A DNA stretch of 64,000 bases from Synergistaceae bacterium DZ-S4 (GTDB lineage: Bacteria > Synergistota > Synergistia > Synergistales > Synergistaceae), in contig JAPCWD010000001.1 of NCBI GenBank assembly GCA_025943965.1, positions 62,001 to 126,000 of the forward strand, in the 5' to 3' direction. This document shows, piece after piece, positions 51,905 through 59,160 of this stretch. Positions within the stretch are counted from its first letter, which is position 1; each line of letters begins with the position of its first letter. The notes under the pieces were generated by a model. The model was given only the letters and a program-made list of their open reading frames with translations, ran no database searches and was not told the origin of the DNA. The translations under genes and the position numbers were made by a program.

Positions 51905-52348
51905 TCAGTTGCCGGACACTACATCTTTCACACCATTTTTTAGAAGCCATTCGGCTGCCCTGTCGCATATATCTCCCTGAAGGATCACATTGCCCTCTTC
52001 CACAAAAGACCCGCAGCCCAGCCCTTTTCTCATCTCTTTGGCAAGTTTTTCCCTGTCGACTGTGGATTTTCCTGGTATGATCACAGCAGTGACGGTCTTT
52101 CCCTTCCTGCCTGCAGTCTGCCTTTGGAGCGAGACCCTTGAAAGGCCTGAAATACCGCTCTCTCCGTTGTTTTTGACCAAAATTTTTTGCTGAGGGCATT
52201 TTTCTTCTTCAGGTTGGGGTATATGTTCTTTCCGCTCGGCTCCTTCTTTTCCGAGTATGGATCCCAGCGAGAGGCTCAGGCTTTCGTCGCCGCCAAGGGT
52301 AAAGCCTTCTCCGGAGTTAAGTTTTTTATTCTTTTTTCCTGACGACAT
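51905..52348 (-). CDS. SUI1/YciH-type translation initiation factor-like protein
   Basis: About 147 residues. The C-terminal half has the SUI1/eIF1 fold pattern (G-K-T-V-T-A-V-I-I-P-G-K, K-L-A-K-E-M-R-K-G-L-G-C-G-S-F-V-E, I-L-Q-G-D-I-C-D). The N-terminal half is charged, low-complexity linker. The frame opens at 52399; an ATG at 52348 has GAAGGAG upstream and is preferred. Bacterial SUI1 proteins may act in translation start selection; role here unproven. Confidence 0.8.
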   Translation of the reverse strand: MSSGKKNKKLNSGEGFTLGGDESLSLSLGSILGKEGAERKEHIPQPEEEKCPQQKILVKNNGESGISGLSRVSLQRQTAGRKGKTVTAVIIPGKSTVDREKLAKEMRKGLGCGSFVEEGNVILQGDICDRAAEWLLKNGVKDVVSGN

Positions 52349-52432
52349 TTTCTGCTCCTTCTTTTTTGGCTTAAAATAGGAAAAGATATCCTGCTTCACC
52401 TGTTATGATTATATACTTTGGAGGTCCGCTGA

Positions 52433-53197
52433 ATGTCAAAGTCGGAGACCGCGGTTTTTTTGGATAATTTTAATTCGGCACTGAGGATGCTCGGGAGAAA
52501 TCCCGGGGGAGGTGCGCTTGAGCTGCGTTCAGGTGCCGGTGTTTTTTCAACGGGACTGCCCTTCGCAGGTGAGAATTACGCCCTCTTCGATCCTTCCTCT
52601 TCTGCTGAAGAACTATGCGGGGTACTGGATTTCTATGAAGAGAGAAACTTGCCCTTCATCGCGCTGCAGCTGCCGAAACTCCAAGGGAAGCTGGCATTGG
52701 AACTGGAAAGAAGAAGGATCTTTCATAGGGCGACATATCTTGCGATGTCGATCGGAAATCTTCCAGCAAAAATGGACGGGGATCCCCTGGTAAAGAAAAT
52801 TTACGTCAACAATGAGGCGGAAAAGTGGGCTGAAGCGGCATGGACGGGATTCGAAGGAGAGCTTCCGGTGCCACGGGCCTATGTGGAATTTTCGCAATAT
52901 TTGCTTCGCTGTCCCGACAACAGCCTCTTCGTCCTTGAAAAGGAGGGCATTCCGCTTTGCTCCGCCCTGCTCCATTCGACGGAAAAGAGCTGCGGCCTTT
53001 ACTATTTTGCCACAAGGCCCAAGGCAAGGAGACAGGGCCTGGCGGCAAGGTTTATGGGTTCATTGAGAGAGTACGCTTCACGTTATTCTGAGGAGATGGT
53101 CCTTCTTGCGACTGAAATGGGAGCCAAAATGTATAAAAGATATGGTTTCAGGAAGCTGCTGGAGGTACCGGTCTTTTCAGCTTCAGACGAATTCTGA
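52433..53197 (+). CDS. GNAT-family acetyltransferase
   Basis: A 254-residue protein with a C-terminal GNAT domain: L-Y-Y-F-A-T-R-P-K-A-R-R-Q-G-L-A-A-R-F as the acetyl-CoA loop (motif A) and M-Y-K-R-Y-G-F as motif B. The N-terminal half is an extra domain of unknown function. The substrate cannot be assigned. It precedes the BFD-like protein by 34 bases. Confidence 0.7.
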   Translation: MSKSETAVFLDNFNSALRMLGRNPGGGALELRSGAGVFSTGLPFAGENYALFDPSSSAEELCGVLDFYEERNLPFIALQLPKLQGKLALELERRRIFHRATYLAMSIGNLPAKMDGDPLVKKIYVNNEAEKWAEAAWTGFEGELPVPRAYVEFSQYLLRCPDNSLFVLEKEGIPLCSALLHSTEKSCGLYYFATRPKARRQGLAARFMGSLREYASRYSEEMVLLATEMGAKMYKRYGFRKLLEVPVFSASDEF

Positions 53198-53231
53198 TCC
53201 ATTAATGAGACTGAAAATTGAAAGGGGATAA

Positions 53232-53564
53232 ATGATGGATAAGCTCGAAAAATTTTGGAGGGACGCTCCTGCCGGATATACCGTCTGCGCGGAGACAGGC
53301 GTAACAAAAAATATGGTGCTTAACGCGATCATAGACGGCGCAAAGGACCTCGATGCACTCAGGAAGGCTGTCCATCTCTGCCGGGATGATTCCTGCTCCG
53401 CAAAAAATCCTTCAGGCAGGGGATGCTCTGAAAATGCAGAGGTCCTTCTCTCCATTTATGCGCCGATATTTGAGCTCATGAAGGAGGGGCACTCTCACGA
53501 CCATGGCTCAGACTGCGGCAGCAAGTCTTCCGGCAGCTGCGGCAGCTGCAAACTCTGCGAGTAA
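53232..53564 (+). CDS. BFD-like small protein with His/Cys-rich tail
   Basis: A 110-residue protein. The middle (V-C-A-E-T-G-V-T-K-N-M-V-L-N-A-I-I-D-G-A-K-D-L-D-A-L) follows the pattern of bacterioferritin-associated-ferredoxin-like 2Fe-2S domains, but one expected Cys is missing. The last 25 residues are His/Asp/Cys/Ser-rich (G-H-S-H-D-H-G-S-D-C-G), suggesting metal binding. Function unknown. AAAGGGG precedes the start. Confidence 0.55.
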   Translation: MMDKLEKFWRDAPAGYTVCAETGVTKNMVLNAIIDGAKDLDALRKAVHLCRDDSCSAKNPSGRGCSENAEVLLSIYAPIFELMKEGHSHDHGSDCGSKSSGSCGSCKLCE

Positions 53565-53597
53565 GCCGATAATCCGCCTTAACCTTAAGATAAAGAT

Positions 53598-53625
53598 GAT
53601 GGGGCTGCCCTTAAGCGGCCCCATC
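53598..53625 (-). terminator. Hairpin after mrp
   Basis: GATGGGGC (53598-53605) pairs with GCCCCATC (53618-53625). On the minus strand ATCTTTATC follows; it ends the mrp transcript or separates it from the convergent BFD-like gene. Confidence 0.5.
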
Positions 53626-53629
53626 CGGT

Positions 53630-54463
53630 TTAAAGCTTCTCTATTTTTTCGGCGGCCTCTTTAAGCCATCCCGATCTTTCGTTCTCTATCTCTCCCGCAT
53701 CACAAAGGGAAGCTATCACAGGATCAATGGGTATGCTTGCCAGGAAGTCTATGCCGTGCCTCTCTGCGGTCTCTTTTACACAGCTGTTTCCGAAGATCTT
53801 TATCTCTTTTCCGCAGTCAGGACATATCACCGAGCTCATGTTCTCAACTATGCCAAGAATCGGTACATTCATCTGCTCTGCCATGCGTACAGCCTTCTCA
53901 ACTATCATCGAGACGAGTTCCTGCGGTGAGGAGACGATTATTATGCCGTCCACCGGAAGGGACTGGAATACCGTCAGGGGTACGTCCCCGGTTCCGGGAG
54001 GCATGTCGACGAACATATAATCGACTCCCGTCCAGATAACATCGCTCCAGAACTGCTTTACCACTTCAGCGACCGCCGGTCCTCTCCATATGACCGGCGT
54101 AGTCTTGTCCTCGACCAGAAGGTTTATCGACATTATGTCTATGCCGGTCTTTGTAGTAACCGGGAGGATCCCTGATTCGTTGGCCTTAGCCATTGAGGAG
54201 AGTCCGAACATCTTCGGTATTGAAGGACCCGTTATGTCAGCATCAAGTATGGCAGACTGACGGCCCATCTTTTGCATCTGCACTGCCAGAAGGGAAGTTA
54301 CAAGAGACTTGCCGACCCCTCCCTTCCCGCTCACGATCCCGATAACTTTGTCAACACTGCTGAGAGGGTTGGGTTTAGCCCTGAAGTCCATCGACTCTGT
54401 CCTTGACGCACAGTCTTCTCCACAGCTTCCGCATTCATGCGTGCAATTCTCATATCCGGTCAT
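53630..54463 (-). CDS. Mrp/NBP35-type Fe-S cluster carrier ATPase
   Basis: About 277 residues. P-loop ATPase with deviant Walker A G-K-G-G-V-G-K-S, switch D-M-P-P-G-T-G-D, and I-C-P-D-C-G as the Fe-S CxxC; an N-terminal cysteine group (C-T-H-E-C-G-S-C-G-E-D-C) may also bind a cluster. It is thought to carry 4Fe-4S clusters to target enzymes, useful for the Fe-S-rich dehydrogenases nearby. The ATG at 54463 with AAGGAG upstream is preferred over 54499. It follows the DUF134 gene with slight overlap. Confidence 0.87.
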   Translation of the reverse strand: MTGYENCTHECGSCGEDCASRTESMDFRAKPNPLSSVDKVIGIVSGKGGVGKSLVTSLLAVQMQKMGRQSAILDADITGPSIPKMFGLSSMAKANESGILPVTTKTGIDIMSINLLVEDKTTPVIWRGPAVAEVVKQFWSDVIWTGVDYMFVDMPPGTGDVPLTVFQSLPVDGIIIVSSPQELVSMIVEKAVRMAEQMNVPILGIVENMSSVICPDCGKEIKIFGNSCVKETAERHGIDFLASIPIDPVIASLCDAGEIENERSGWLKEAAEKIEKL

Positions 54464-54476
54464 ATTCTGCATCTCC

Positions 54477-54830
54477 TTATTTCGGATCGGTCTCTCCATG
54501 CCTGAAGCGGCAGCGGCTGCATCCCTTTTTACCCTTGCAGCGCGCCTCAGACAATTCGAAATGTCCCCCGTCTATATGGATCTCCCTGCCCAGGCAGAGA
54601 GCTTCCGCTGCCTTTTTGTGTGCAGAGTAGAGTATCCTCTGGAACGTTCCCCTTGATATGTTCATCAGCTCCGCCGCCATGTCCTGTTCCATAGACTCCA
54701 GGTCACAGAGACGCAATGATTCCACTTCCTCGACCGTCAGGACGATCACATCCTCTGCGCTGCCTTCGGGGATGAAGCGCAGGTTTTCGGGTATCGAGCA
54801 CACTCTCCTGCTTTTTGTCTCTCTGGGCAA
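54477..54830 (-). CDS. DUF134 DNA-binding protein
   Basis: A 117-residue helix-turn-helix protein with the DUF134 pattern (I-P-E-N-L-R-F-I-P, L-T-V-E-E-V-E-S-L-R-L-C-D-L-E-S-M, A-A-E-L-M-N-I-S-R-G-T-F) and a Cys-rich end (C-K-G-K-K-G-C-S-R-C). Start is TTG at 54830 behind AGGGAGG. It is cotranscribed with mrp and has a strong palindrome at its own start site, suggesting autoregulation, perhaps linked to Fe-S or metal state. Confidence 0.83.
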   Translation of the reverse strand: MPRETKSRRVCSIPENLRFIPEGSAEDVIVLTVEEVESLRLCDLESMEQDMAAELMNISRGTFQRILYSAHKKAAEALCLGREIHIDGGHFELSEARCKGKKGCSRCRFRHGETDPK

Positions 54831-54845
54831 TTTGATCCTCCCTTT

Positions 54846-54896
54846 GTGTGCATATGCACACTTGGAAAATATATTCTTCTATTTGGGATACGTCAA
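54846..54896 (-). promoter_or_regulatory. DUF134-mrp promoter with palindromic operator over the start site
   Basis: On the minus strand TTGACG (54896-54891) and TATATT (54873-54868) are 17 bases apart, predicting a start near 54861. GTGTGCAT-ATGCACAC (54846-54861) is a perfect 16-base palindrome at that start, the classical place for a repressor. Confidence 0.6.
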
Positions 54897-55054
54897 GGAT
54901 CAATTTAAAATTTGCGGTTTTCCAATTTATCTCGATATCTAGGTAATATGATGATGTAAACATAAATATTACACCCGGACAGCATTGCATTCAGTAGCCC
55001 GGGTCTCGTTACTGATGACAGATTTTAATTTTCTGTGTATTCTGATAATCAGAA

Positions 55055-55196
55055 AACGCCCCGTCCGCTATAGCAATTGATTATACGATCTACAGAAATC
55101 AAGGTACAAGGCAACAAGTTCCAGATTCCCGTATCGCAGTTTCAGTTACAAGGCGGCGTAAGTCCGGATCATCTGCAGGGACCGGAGCGGGGCGTT
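55055..55196. repeat. Large imperfect palindrome (element D), 142 bases
   Basis: The ends AACGCCCC (55055-55062) and GGGGCGTT (55189-55196) pair, with a further TCCG/CGGA pairing inside. The interior carries TATAGCAATTG, also present before element C at about 55518-55530. Confidence 0.5.
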
Positions 55197-55265
55197 ATAA
55201 GATAGGAAGAGTGGGGTTCTCGTAAGAGAGTCCCACTCATTATTTGCATGAAATTGGAGCATCTA

Positions 55266-55359
55266 GGAGCGCTGGCTTAGCACAACTATGGTGAAGCTGC
55301 GACATCGTTCTTTAATACGTTGACGCGCAGGACCGCAAATGTTGCTAAGCTAGCGCTCC
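55266..55359. repeat. Stem-loop repeat A
   Basis: 94-base imperfect palindrome. Outer arms GGAGCGCT (55266-55273) and AGCGCTCC (55352-55359); next GCTTAGC...AAC with GTTGCTAAGC; GCTGCG with CGCAG inside; centre AATACGTTGA (55314). The 3' end TTGCTAAG-C-TAGCGC matches the other copies. Confidence 0.6.
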
Positions 55360-55364
55360 GATAT

Positions 55365-55387
55365 GCCCCAATTGCCGCAATTGGGGC
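55365..55387. repeat. Perfect 10-bp hairpin between repeats A and B
   Basis: GCCCCAATTG-CCG-CAATTGGGGC. A related stem (CCCAA...TTGGG with the same ATTGCCGC centre) follows repeat C and covers the stop codon of the SYLF gene (55643-55661). Confidence 0.6.
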
Positions 55388-55392
55388 AGAGA

Positions 55393-55488
55393 ACGGATGA
55401 TGATGACGCAATGCGAAGCGGGCACTCGTGAAGGCGTATTCCAATACGTCGAAGCGAGTGCCCGCAAGCCTTGCTAAGTTAGCGCCGT
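55393..55488. repeat. Stem-loop repeat B
   Basis: 96 bases. ACGG/CCGT ends, GCAA/TTGC, an 11-bp GCGGGCACTCG/CGAGTGCCCGC stem and an inner CGTATT-CC-AATACG. The 3' end TTGCTAAGTTAGCGC is the conserved block. Confidence 0.6.
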
Positions 55489-55538
55489 GCTTTTAGTTTT
55501 TAGCGATAGCCAACGGCAATATAGCAATTGCGATTTAG

Positions 55539-55633
55539 AGCGAGTGATAACGACGCAACATGTGATGTTCCGAACCGAGGCGTATATTGATACGTTGAGG
55601 TGAAGGATCATCGCATGTTGCTAAGTTAGCGCT
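55539..55633. repeat. Stem-loop repeat C
   Basis: 95 bases. AGCG/CGCT ends, TAAC/GTTA, GCAACATG/CATGTTGC, GATG/CATC and inner CGTAT-ATTG-ATACG. The 3' end TTGCTAAGTTAGCGC is identical to repeat B. Pairing extends outward to GCAATTG/CAATTGC. Confidence 0.6.
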
Positions 55634-55653
55634 GCTATAAATCCCAATTGCCG

Positions 55654-56361
55654 CTACTTGGGAGCCTTCTTGACCAAAGCATTAAGGCTGTCAATAAGGT
55701 TTTTTATCCTCTTATCATTAGCCGGTTTCTTAAGTGCCGATGCCGCAGACATATCCCTGCCCCAGTATGCCCTGTTGGCATCCCTGTTCTGGTTGAGAAC
55801 GGATCCCTCAAACGACATTCCGGCAAAGAGCCCCTTGGACATCGAGTAGCTGTAGATCGAGGCTTTGGCACGCGTGTCTGTAGCAGCGGATGCATCCCTC
55901 CCGACAGGGCCTGCGGCTATCGCAACGTCAGCTCCAAGTTTGAAGCTGTTTCCCCCTGTGAAAGCCCTGAGGCCATCCTCATTGGTTATGACAAGAACAA
56001 GGCCTACAGACTGTGCACCGATCTGTATACCTATCGATGCGCCCGACAGACTCATGAAGGAGGGTCCGTTCCAGGTGCCGTTTGGGTTCCTGAGAAGGAC
56101 CAGGCCCTCCCCCACCTGACCGCCTATCATGAGGCCAGCCTTTGTGACGGCAGGGAAAATGGCGACACCCTTTCCTGATTTGATCACATCTGCCATGCTG
56201 GATGAGTCATCCTGCGCCGTCATCTCCCGCACAAGTTCGGCAGAGAGCCTGATCCTTCTCTCATGGGCTTTCTCTTCCGCAAAGGCGGATATGCCTGAAG
56301 AAAAGATGACTGCTGCTGCCAGGATAAGTATAACCATTTGAGATCTTGGAATTTTCACCAT
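55654..56361 (-). CDS. SYLF/YSC84-type lipid-binding exported protein
   Basis: A 235-residue protein with an N-terminal signal peptide (I-L-I-L-A-A-A-V-I-F-S-S-G-I-S-A-F-A). The SYLF domain is seen in K-S-G-K-G-V-A-I-F-P, G-L-M-I-G-G-Q-V-G-E-G and A-A-G-P-V-G-R-D-A. In bacteria it is an envelope protein probably binding phosphoinositide-like or other lipids. Its stop codon lies inside the last small hairpin of the non-coding array. Confidence 0.85.
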   Translation of the reverse strand: MVKIPRSQMVILILAAAVIFSSGISAFAEEKAHERRIRLSAELVREMTAQDDSSSMADVIKSGKGVAIFPAVTKAGLMIGGQVGEGLVLLRNPNGTWNGPSFMSLSGASIGIQIGAQSVGLVLVITNEDGLRAFTGGNSFKLGADVAIAAGPVGRDASAATDTRAKASIYSYSMSKGLFAGMSFEGSVLNQNRDANRAYWGRDMSAASALKKPANDKRIKNLIDSLNALVKKAPK

Positions 56362-56486
56362 ATATATTCCCCCTGTTCATAGTTTTCCATAGAGACACTT
56401 ACTTTTATACCACAAGTAATGGCATTTGCTATGTAAAAAGCACTATAATATGAGAAGATCAGCGGAGACAAGGCGGTGGCTCAATT

Positions 56487-56987
56487 ATGGAGAACAAGAT
56501 ATTCGCTCCCTGGAGGATGGCATATATCCTCTCAAACTCGGACGACAACGAACAAAAGGAACCCGGATGCATCTTCTGTGAATTTCCAAGAATGAACGAC
56601 GACGAAAAGAACCTTATCATCCACCGTGGAAAAGAATGTTTTGTCATATTGAATGCCTTCCCCTACAACCCGGGACACTTGATGGTCGTACCCTACCGCC
56701 ACACCGCAGACATGCCGGGCCTGACAGCAATCGAACTGGCAGAGATGATGTCGCTTTGCCAGACATCGCACAGAGTACTGACAGAGGTGATGAATCCTCA
56801 TGGGTTCAACCTTGGTATGAACCTCGGAAAAGTTGCTGGTGCCGGGATAGATCAGCACCTTCACATGCATGTCGTGCCCCGCTGGAACGGCGACACCAAC
56901 TTCATGCCCGTACTTGGAGAAGTCAGGGTCGTATCCGAGGCTCTCAACTCAACATGGAAAAGGCTGAAGGAAAAGTGGCCGAAGTAG
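56487..56987 (+). CDS. HIT-family nucleotide hydrolase/transferase
   Basis: A 166-residue HIT protein. The catalytic histidine triad is Q-H-L-H-M-H-V-V-P-R-W; C-I-F-C-E-F near the start could bind zinc, as in Fhit/AP4A-phosphorylase-like branches. It probably hydrolyses dinucleoside polyphosphates or AMP-adducts. It overlaps the YigZ gene at its end. Confidence 0.87.
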   Translation: MENKIFAPWRMAYILSNSDDNEQKEPGCIFCEFPRMNDDEKNLIIHRGKECFVILNAFPYNPGHLMVVPYRHTADMPGLTAIELAEMMSLCQTSHRVLTEVMNPHGFNLGMNLGKVAGAGIDQHLHMHVVPRWNGDTNFMPVLGEVRVVSEALNSTWKRLKEKWPK

Positions 56988-57634
56988 ATCAGAACCTCAT
57001 CTTCGTAGCTCCCGCAAAGGAGGTCGACGTTGAGATGACGGTCAAAAGATCCCGTTTTATCGGATCTGTGCGTATCGCTTTAGACCCGGACGGGGCTTCA
57101 GAAATGATAAAGAGATTTCCGGAAATATTTCCCAGGGCAAACCACCATTGCTGGGCTTACAGGATCGGGACAGAAAACATCCTGGAACACTGCTCGGATG
57201 CAGGAGAACCTGCCGGCACTGCGGGGCGCCCGATTTTAGGCATGTTAAAGAGACATTCTCTCCGGAATACCTTGCTTGTTGTGACCCGATACTTCGGGGG
57301 GGTCAAACTCGGGGTGAGGGGACTGATCGACGCTTACGGAGAGACTGCCGAACTTGCGATAAAAGAGGCCGGAACCGTTGAGATGGAATTCAGTCTTTCG
57401 CTTGACCTTTCCTGCACCTATGAACACTCAAAAACTCTCATCTCATCACTGAAGAAATGGGGTTTTGGGGAAGACCGGGTCTCTGCCCTGTACGGGGAAA
57501 ATGTTGAAATGAGCCTCTATGTTCCATGCTCATCGAAAGCAGATATCGCACCCTCTCTTGAAGAGATGCTTTCAAGGGGCCTGCTTCAGAAGCTTGAGTG
57601 GGGAAAAGCGCCCTTTCCACGGCCCAGAGTATGA
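56954..57634 (+). CDS. YigZ/IMPACT-family protein
   Basis: A 226-residue protein with the YigZ/UPF0029 signature: K-R-S-R-F-I-G-S, H-H-C-W-A-Y-R-I-G, S-D-A-G-E-P-A-G-T-A-G-R-P-I-L and V-V-T-R-Y-F-G-G-V-K-L-G. It is conserved from bacteria to IMPACT; in bacteria its function is unknown. An ATG at 56954 starts it inside the HIT gene; a GTG at 56975 behind GAAGG is an alternative start. Confidence 0.85.
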   Translation: MEKAEGKVAEVDQNLIFVAPAKEVDVEMTVKRSRFIGSVRIALDPDGASEMIKRFPEIFPRANHHCWAYRIGTENILEHCSDAGEPAGTAGRPILGMLKRHSLRNTLLVVTRYFGGVKLGVRGLIDAYGETAELAIKEAGTVEMEFSLSLDLSCTYEHSKTLISSLKKWGFGEDRVSALYGENVEMSLYVPCSSKADIAPSLEEMLSRGLLQKLEWGKAPFPRPRV

Positions 57635-57875
57635 CGAGATATCTAACCTGCTGATAAGATCAGAAACTGAACAATTGAAGCAGTGCGATCCCAAAAAGAA
57701 GAATATGTCCTTTCCGACCTCTACCTCGCAGCATTTTAAGCCTCTGCCGTATATTTATTAAACAAATCCAAAATAGTCTGGATCAAAAAACTTTCTACTT
57801 AAACAGGCAATTTTACCATTGAAACCGAGCGTTCCGGATAACAGAATAACTGATAATGATGAAAGGAGTGATCAC

Positions 57876-58283
57876 ATGAAAAAGATACCGGCCATTGCGG
57901 TGATCATATCGCTTTTTCTTGCCCTGCCGGCTTTTGCGGAGGTCTGCGCCGCCACACCTCCGGCAGAAGAGCAGAAGGAGGAAAATGGCATTCCCCTTGA
58001 ATTCAGAAACAACTCAGGGGCTGAGATAAAAGAGATCTTCATATCTGAAACCGCAAGAAATGCCTGGTCCCAAAATCTCCTGAAGGATACTCCTCTCAAA
58101 AACGGAGAAGATACGAGCCTTTACATCAGAAGAGAGAATATCCTCGGACTAACGGACATTAAGATAATATACTCCTCGGGCAAAGAGAGGATATGGAAAA
58201 AACTCCCGATACTTGAGATATTTGAGATAACTCACAAGAATAATGGAGAACCGGCTTACGAGCGAATAAAACTCGGTGCCTGA
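57876..58283 (+). CDS. Small exported protein, unknown function
   Basis: A 135-residue protein. After a signal peptide (I-A-V-I-I-S-L-F-L-A-L-P-A-F-A) it is a short beta-rich domain with F-R-N-N-S-G-A-E-I-K-E-I-F-I-S, N-G-E-D-T-S-L-Y-I and L-T-D-I-K-I-I-Y-S-S-G-K, reminiscent of periplasmic proteins that bind a partner by strand addition; unassigned. The frame opens at 57819, but AAGGAG before the ATG at 57876 decides the start. Confidence 0.62.
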   Translation: MKKIPAIAVIISLFLALPAFAEVCAATPPAEEQKEENGIPLEFRNNSGAEIKEIFISETARNAWSQNLLKDTPLKNGEDTSLYIRRENILGLTDIKIIYSSGKERIWKKLPILEIFEITHKNNGEPAYERIKLGA

Positions 58284-58291
58284 TAGCAAAA

Positions 58292-58312
58292 AAGCCCCGC
58301 GGCGCGGGGCTT
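58292..58312. terminator. Bidirectional intrinsic terminator
   Basis: AAGCCCCGC (58292-58300) pairs with GCGGGGCTT (58304-58312) around GGC, with A-run upstream and TTCATC downstream; it separates the small exported protein (plus) and the metallopeptidase-like gene (minus). Confidence 0.75.
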
Positions 58313-58355
58313 CATCTTTCTTCATTTGCAGATCAGAAAGACACATACCGGGTCC

Positions 58356-58856
58356 TTACTCTGCGGATCCGGCTTTTTCATAGTACTGCCCCATCAGCTT
58401 TTTCCAGTCAACGTCTTCGTCGAGCAGGTTCGGACATGTGCTGTCCGGGTAAAACCATTTCCTGCCCAGTCCCATAAGGATCTGCCACCAGTCGTGCACA
58501 TCGGGTATCAGGATCTCTCCTTCAGGCCCTATCCTTCTCAGTTCACGGTAGACAAGCGCCACTATTTGGCTTTCATCCATCGCGGCAGTCGTCTTGGCGT
58601 AGAACTCGATCGTATAGAAGTACGAGCATGCTCCAAGCTGGTAAAGTATCTCCGTCCACTTTGGCGATATCCTGCCGGTCCTGGCAAGGACCATTTGCTT
58701 TTTGCTCCCCGAGCTTTTGTGGTTCACTAAGAAAAGTATCTTATCCGGATCTATATGGCGCAATTCCTCATATTTTGCTATGAGAGCTTCTGCTATAGGT
58801 CTGATCCTGTTGTTGCATATTTCGTAATCAAACTCTGGACCGGCTTTTTCCGTCAT
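58356..58856 (-). CDS. Metallopeptidase-like protein with degenerate HExxH
   Basis: A 166-residue protein similar to the putative phage-type metallopeptidase family: I-V-A-L-V-Y-R-E-L-R-R-I-G takes the place of the expected H-E-x-x-H, and P-D-V-H-D-W-W-Q-I-L keeps the downstream H-D. With Tyr and Arg replacing both zinc histidines it is probably catalytically dead or has another role. AGGAGGAG precedes the ATG. Confidence 0.6.
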   Translation of the reverse strand: MTEKAGPEFDYEICNNRIRPIAEALIAKYEELRHIDPDKILFLVNHKSSGSKKQMVLARTGRISPKWTEILYQLGACSYFYTIEFYAKTTAAMDESQIVALVYRELRRIGPEGEILIPDVHDWWQILMGLGRKWFYPDSTCPNLLDEDVDWKKLMGQYYEKAGSAE

Positions 58857-59160
58857 TTAAACTCCTCCTGTATCGGACCATAGTCCGGCTGAAAAAATAA
58901 AACCCGTCAAATTATATCACCTGATAATTTAAGATCATCCTAAAAAAGCCGATTTGGGAATTGATTTGTATTAAAAATGTGTTTTAAGTAATTGACTAAA
59001 TTTGACCTATAATATTTTCGGGATCTTTTGCAAGGCTTAAGGATCCTGTCGTCTCCCATTTATAACTTCTGAAAAATCAGCCCGCAAAAAGAACGGGACG
59101 CTTACCTCCGTAAGGGGTAAGCGTCCCGCGCATCTTTCCTTATGCAGCAGACAATAAGGT
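58857..59160. other. Intergenic region between metallopeptidase-like gene and ftsZ
   Basis: About 300 bases, AT-rich. A TATAAT-like -10 for the minus-strand gene lies near 58913; the other end carries the ftsZ terminator. Nothing else was recognised. Confidence 0.4.
59088..59127 (-). terminator. Intrinsic terminator of ftsZ
   Basis: GGGACGCTTACC (59095-59106) pairs with GGTAAGCGTCCC (59116-59127); on the minus strand GTTCTTTTTG follows. Confidence 0.85.

Larger units (their letters stand above)
54831..55653. other. Non-coding region between DUF134-mrp and SYLF genes
   Basis: 823 bases with no credible gene. It holds the DUF134 promoter/operator (54846-54896) and then the large inverted-repeat array of 55055-55662. 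A GAGTGGG/CCCACTC hairpin (55209-55239) lies between the first palindrome and the repeat array. Confidence 0.55.

Noticed and set aside
55266..55633. Integron attC sites
   Set aside because: The repeats are imperfect palindromes of suitable size, but the GTTRRRY/RYYYAAC core is not met in all copies, no cassettes lie between them and no integrase is present.
55055..55662. CRISPR array
   Set aside because: Repeats are long, divergent and palindromic over ~95 bp, with no uniform spacers and no cas genes.
55648..56178. 176-codon plus-strand frame
   Set aside because: Antisense shadow of the SYLF gene.
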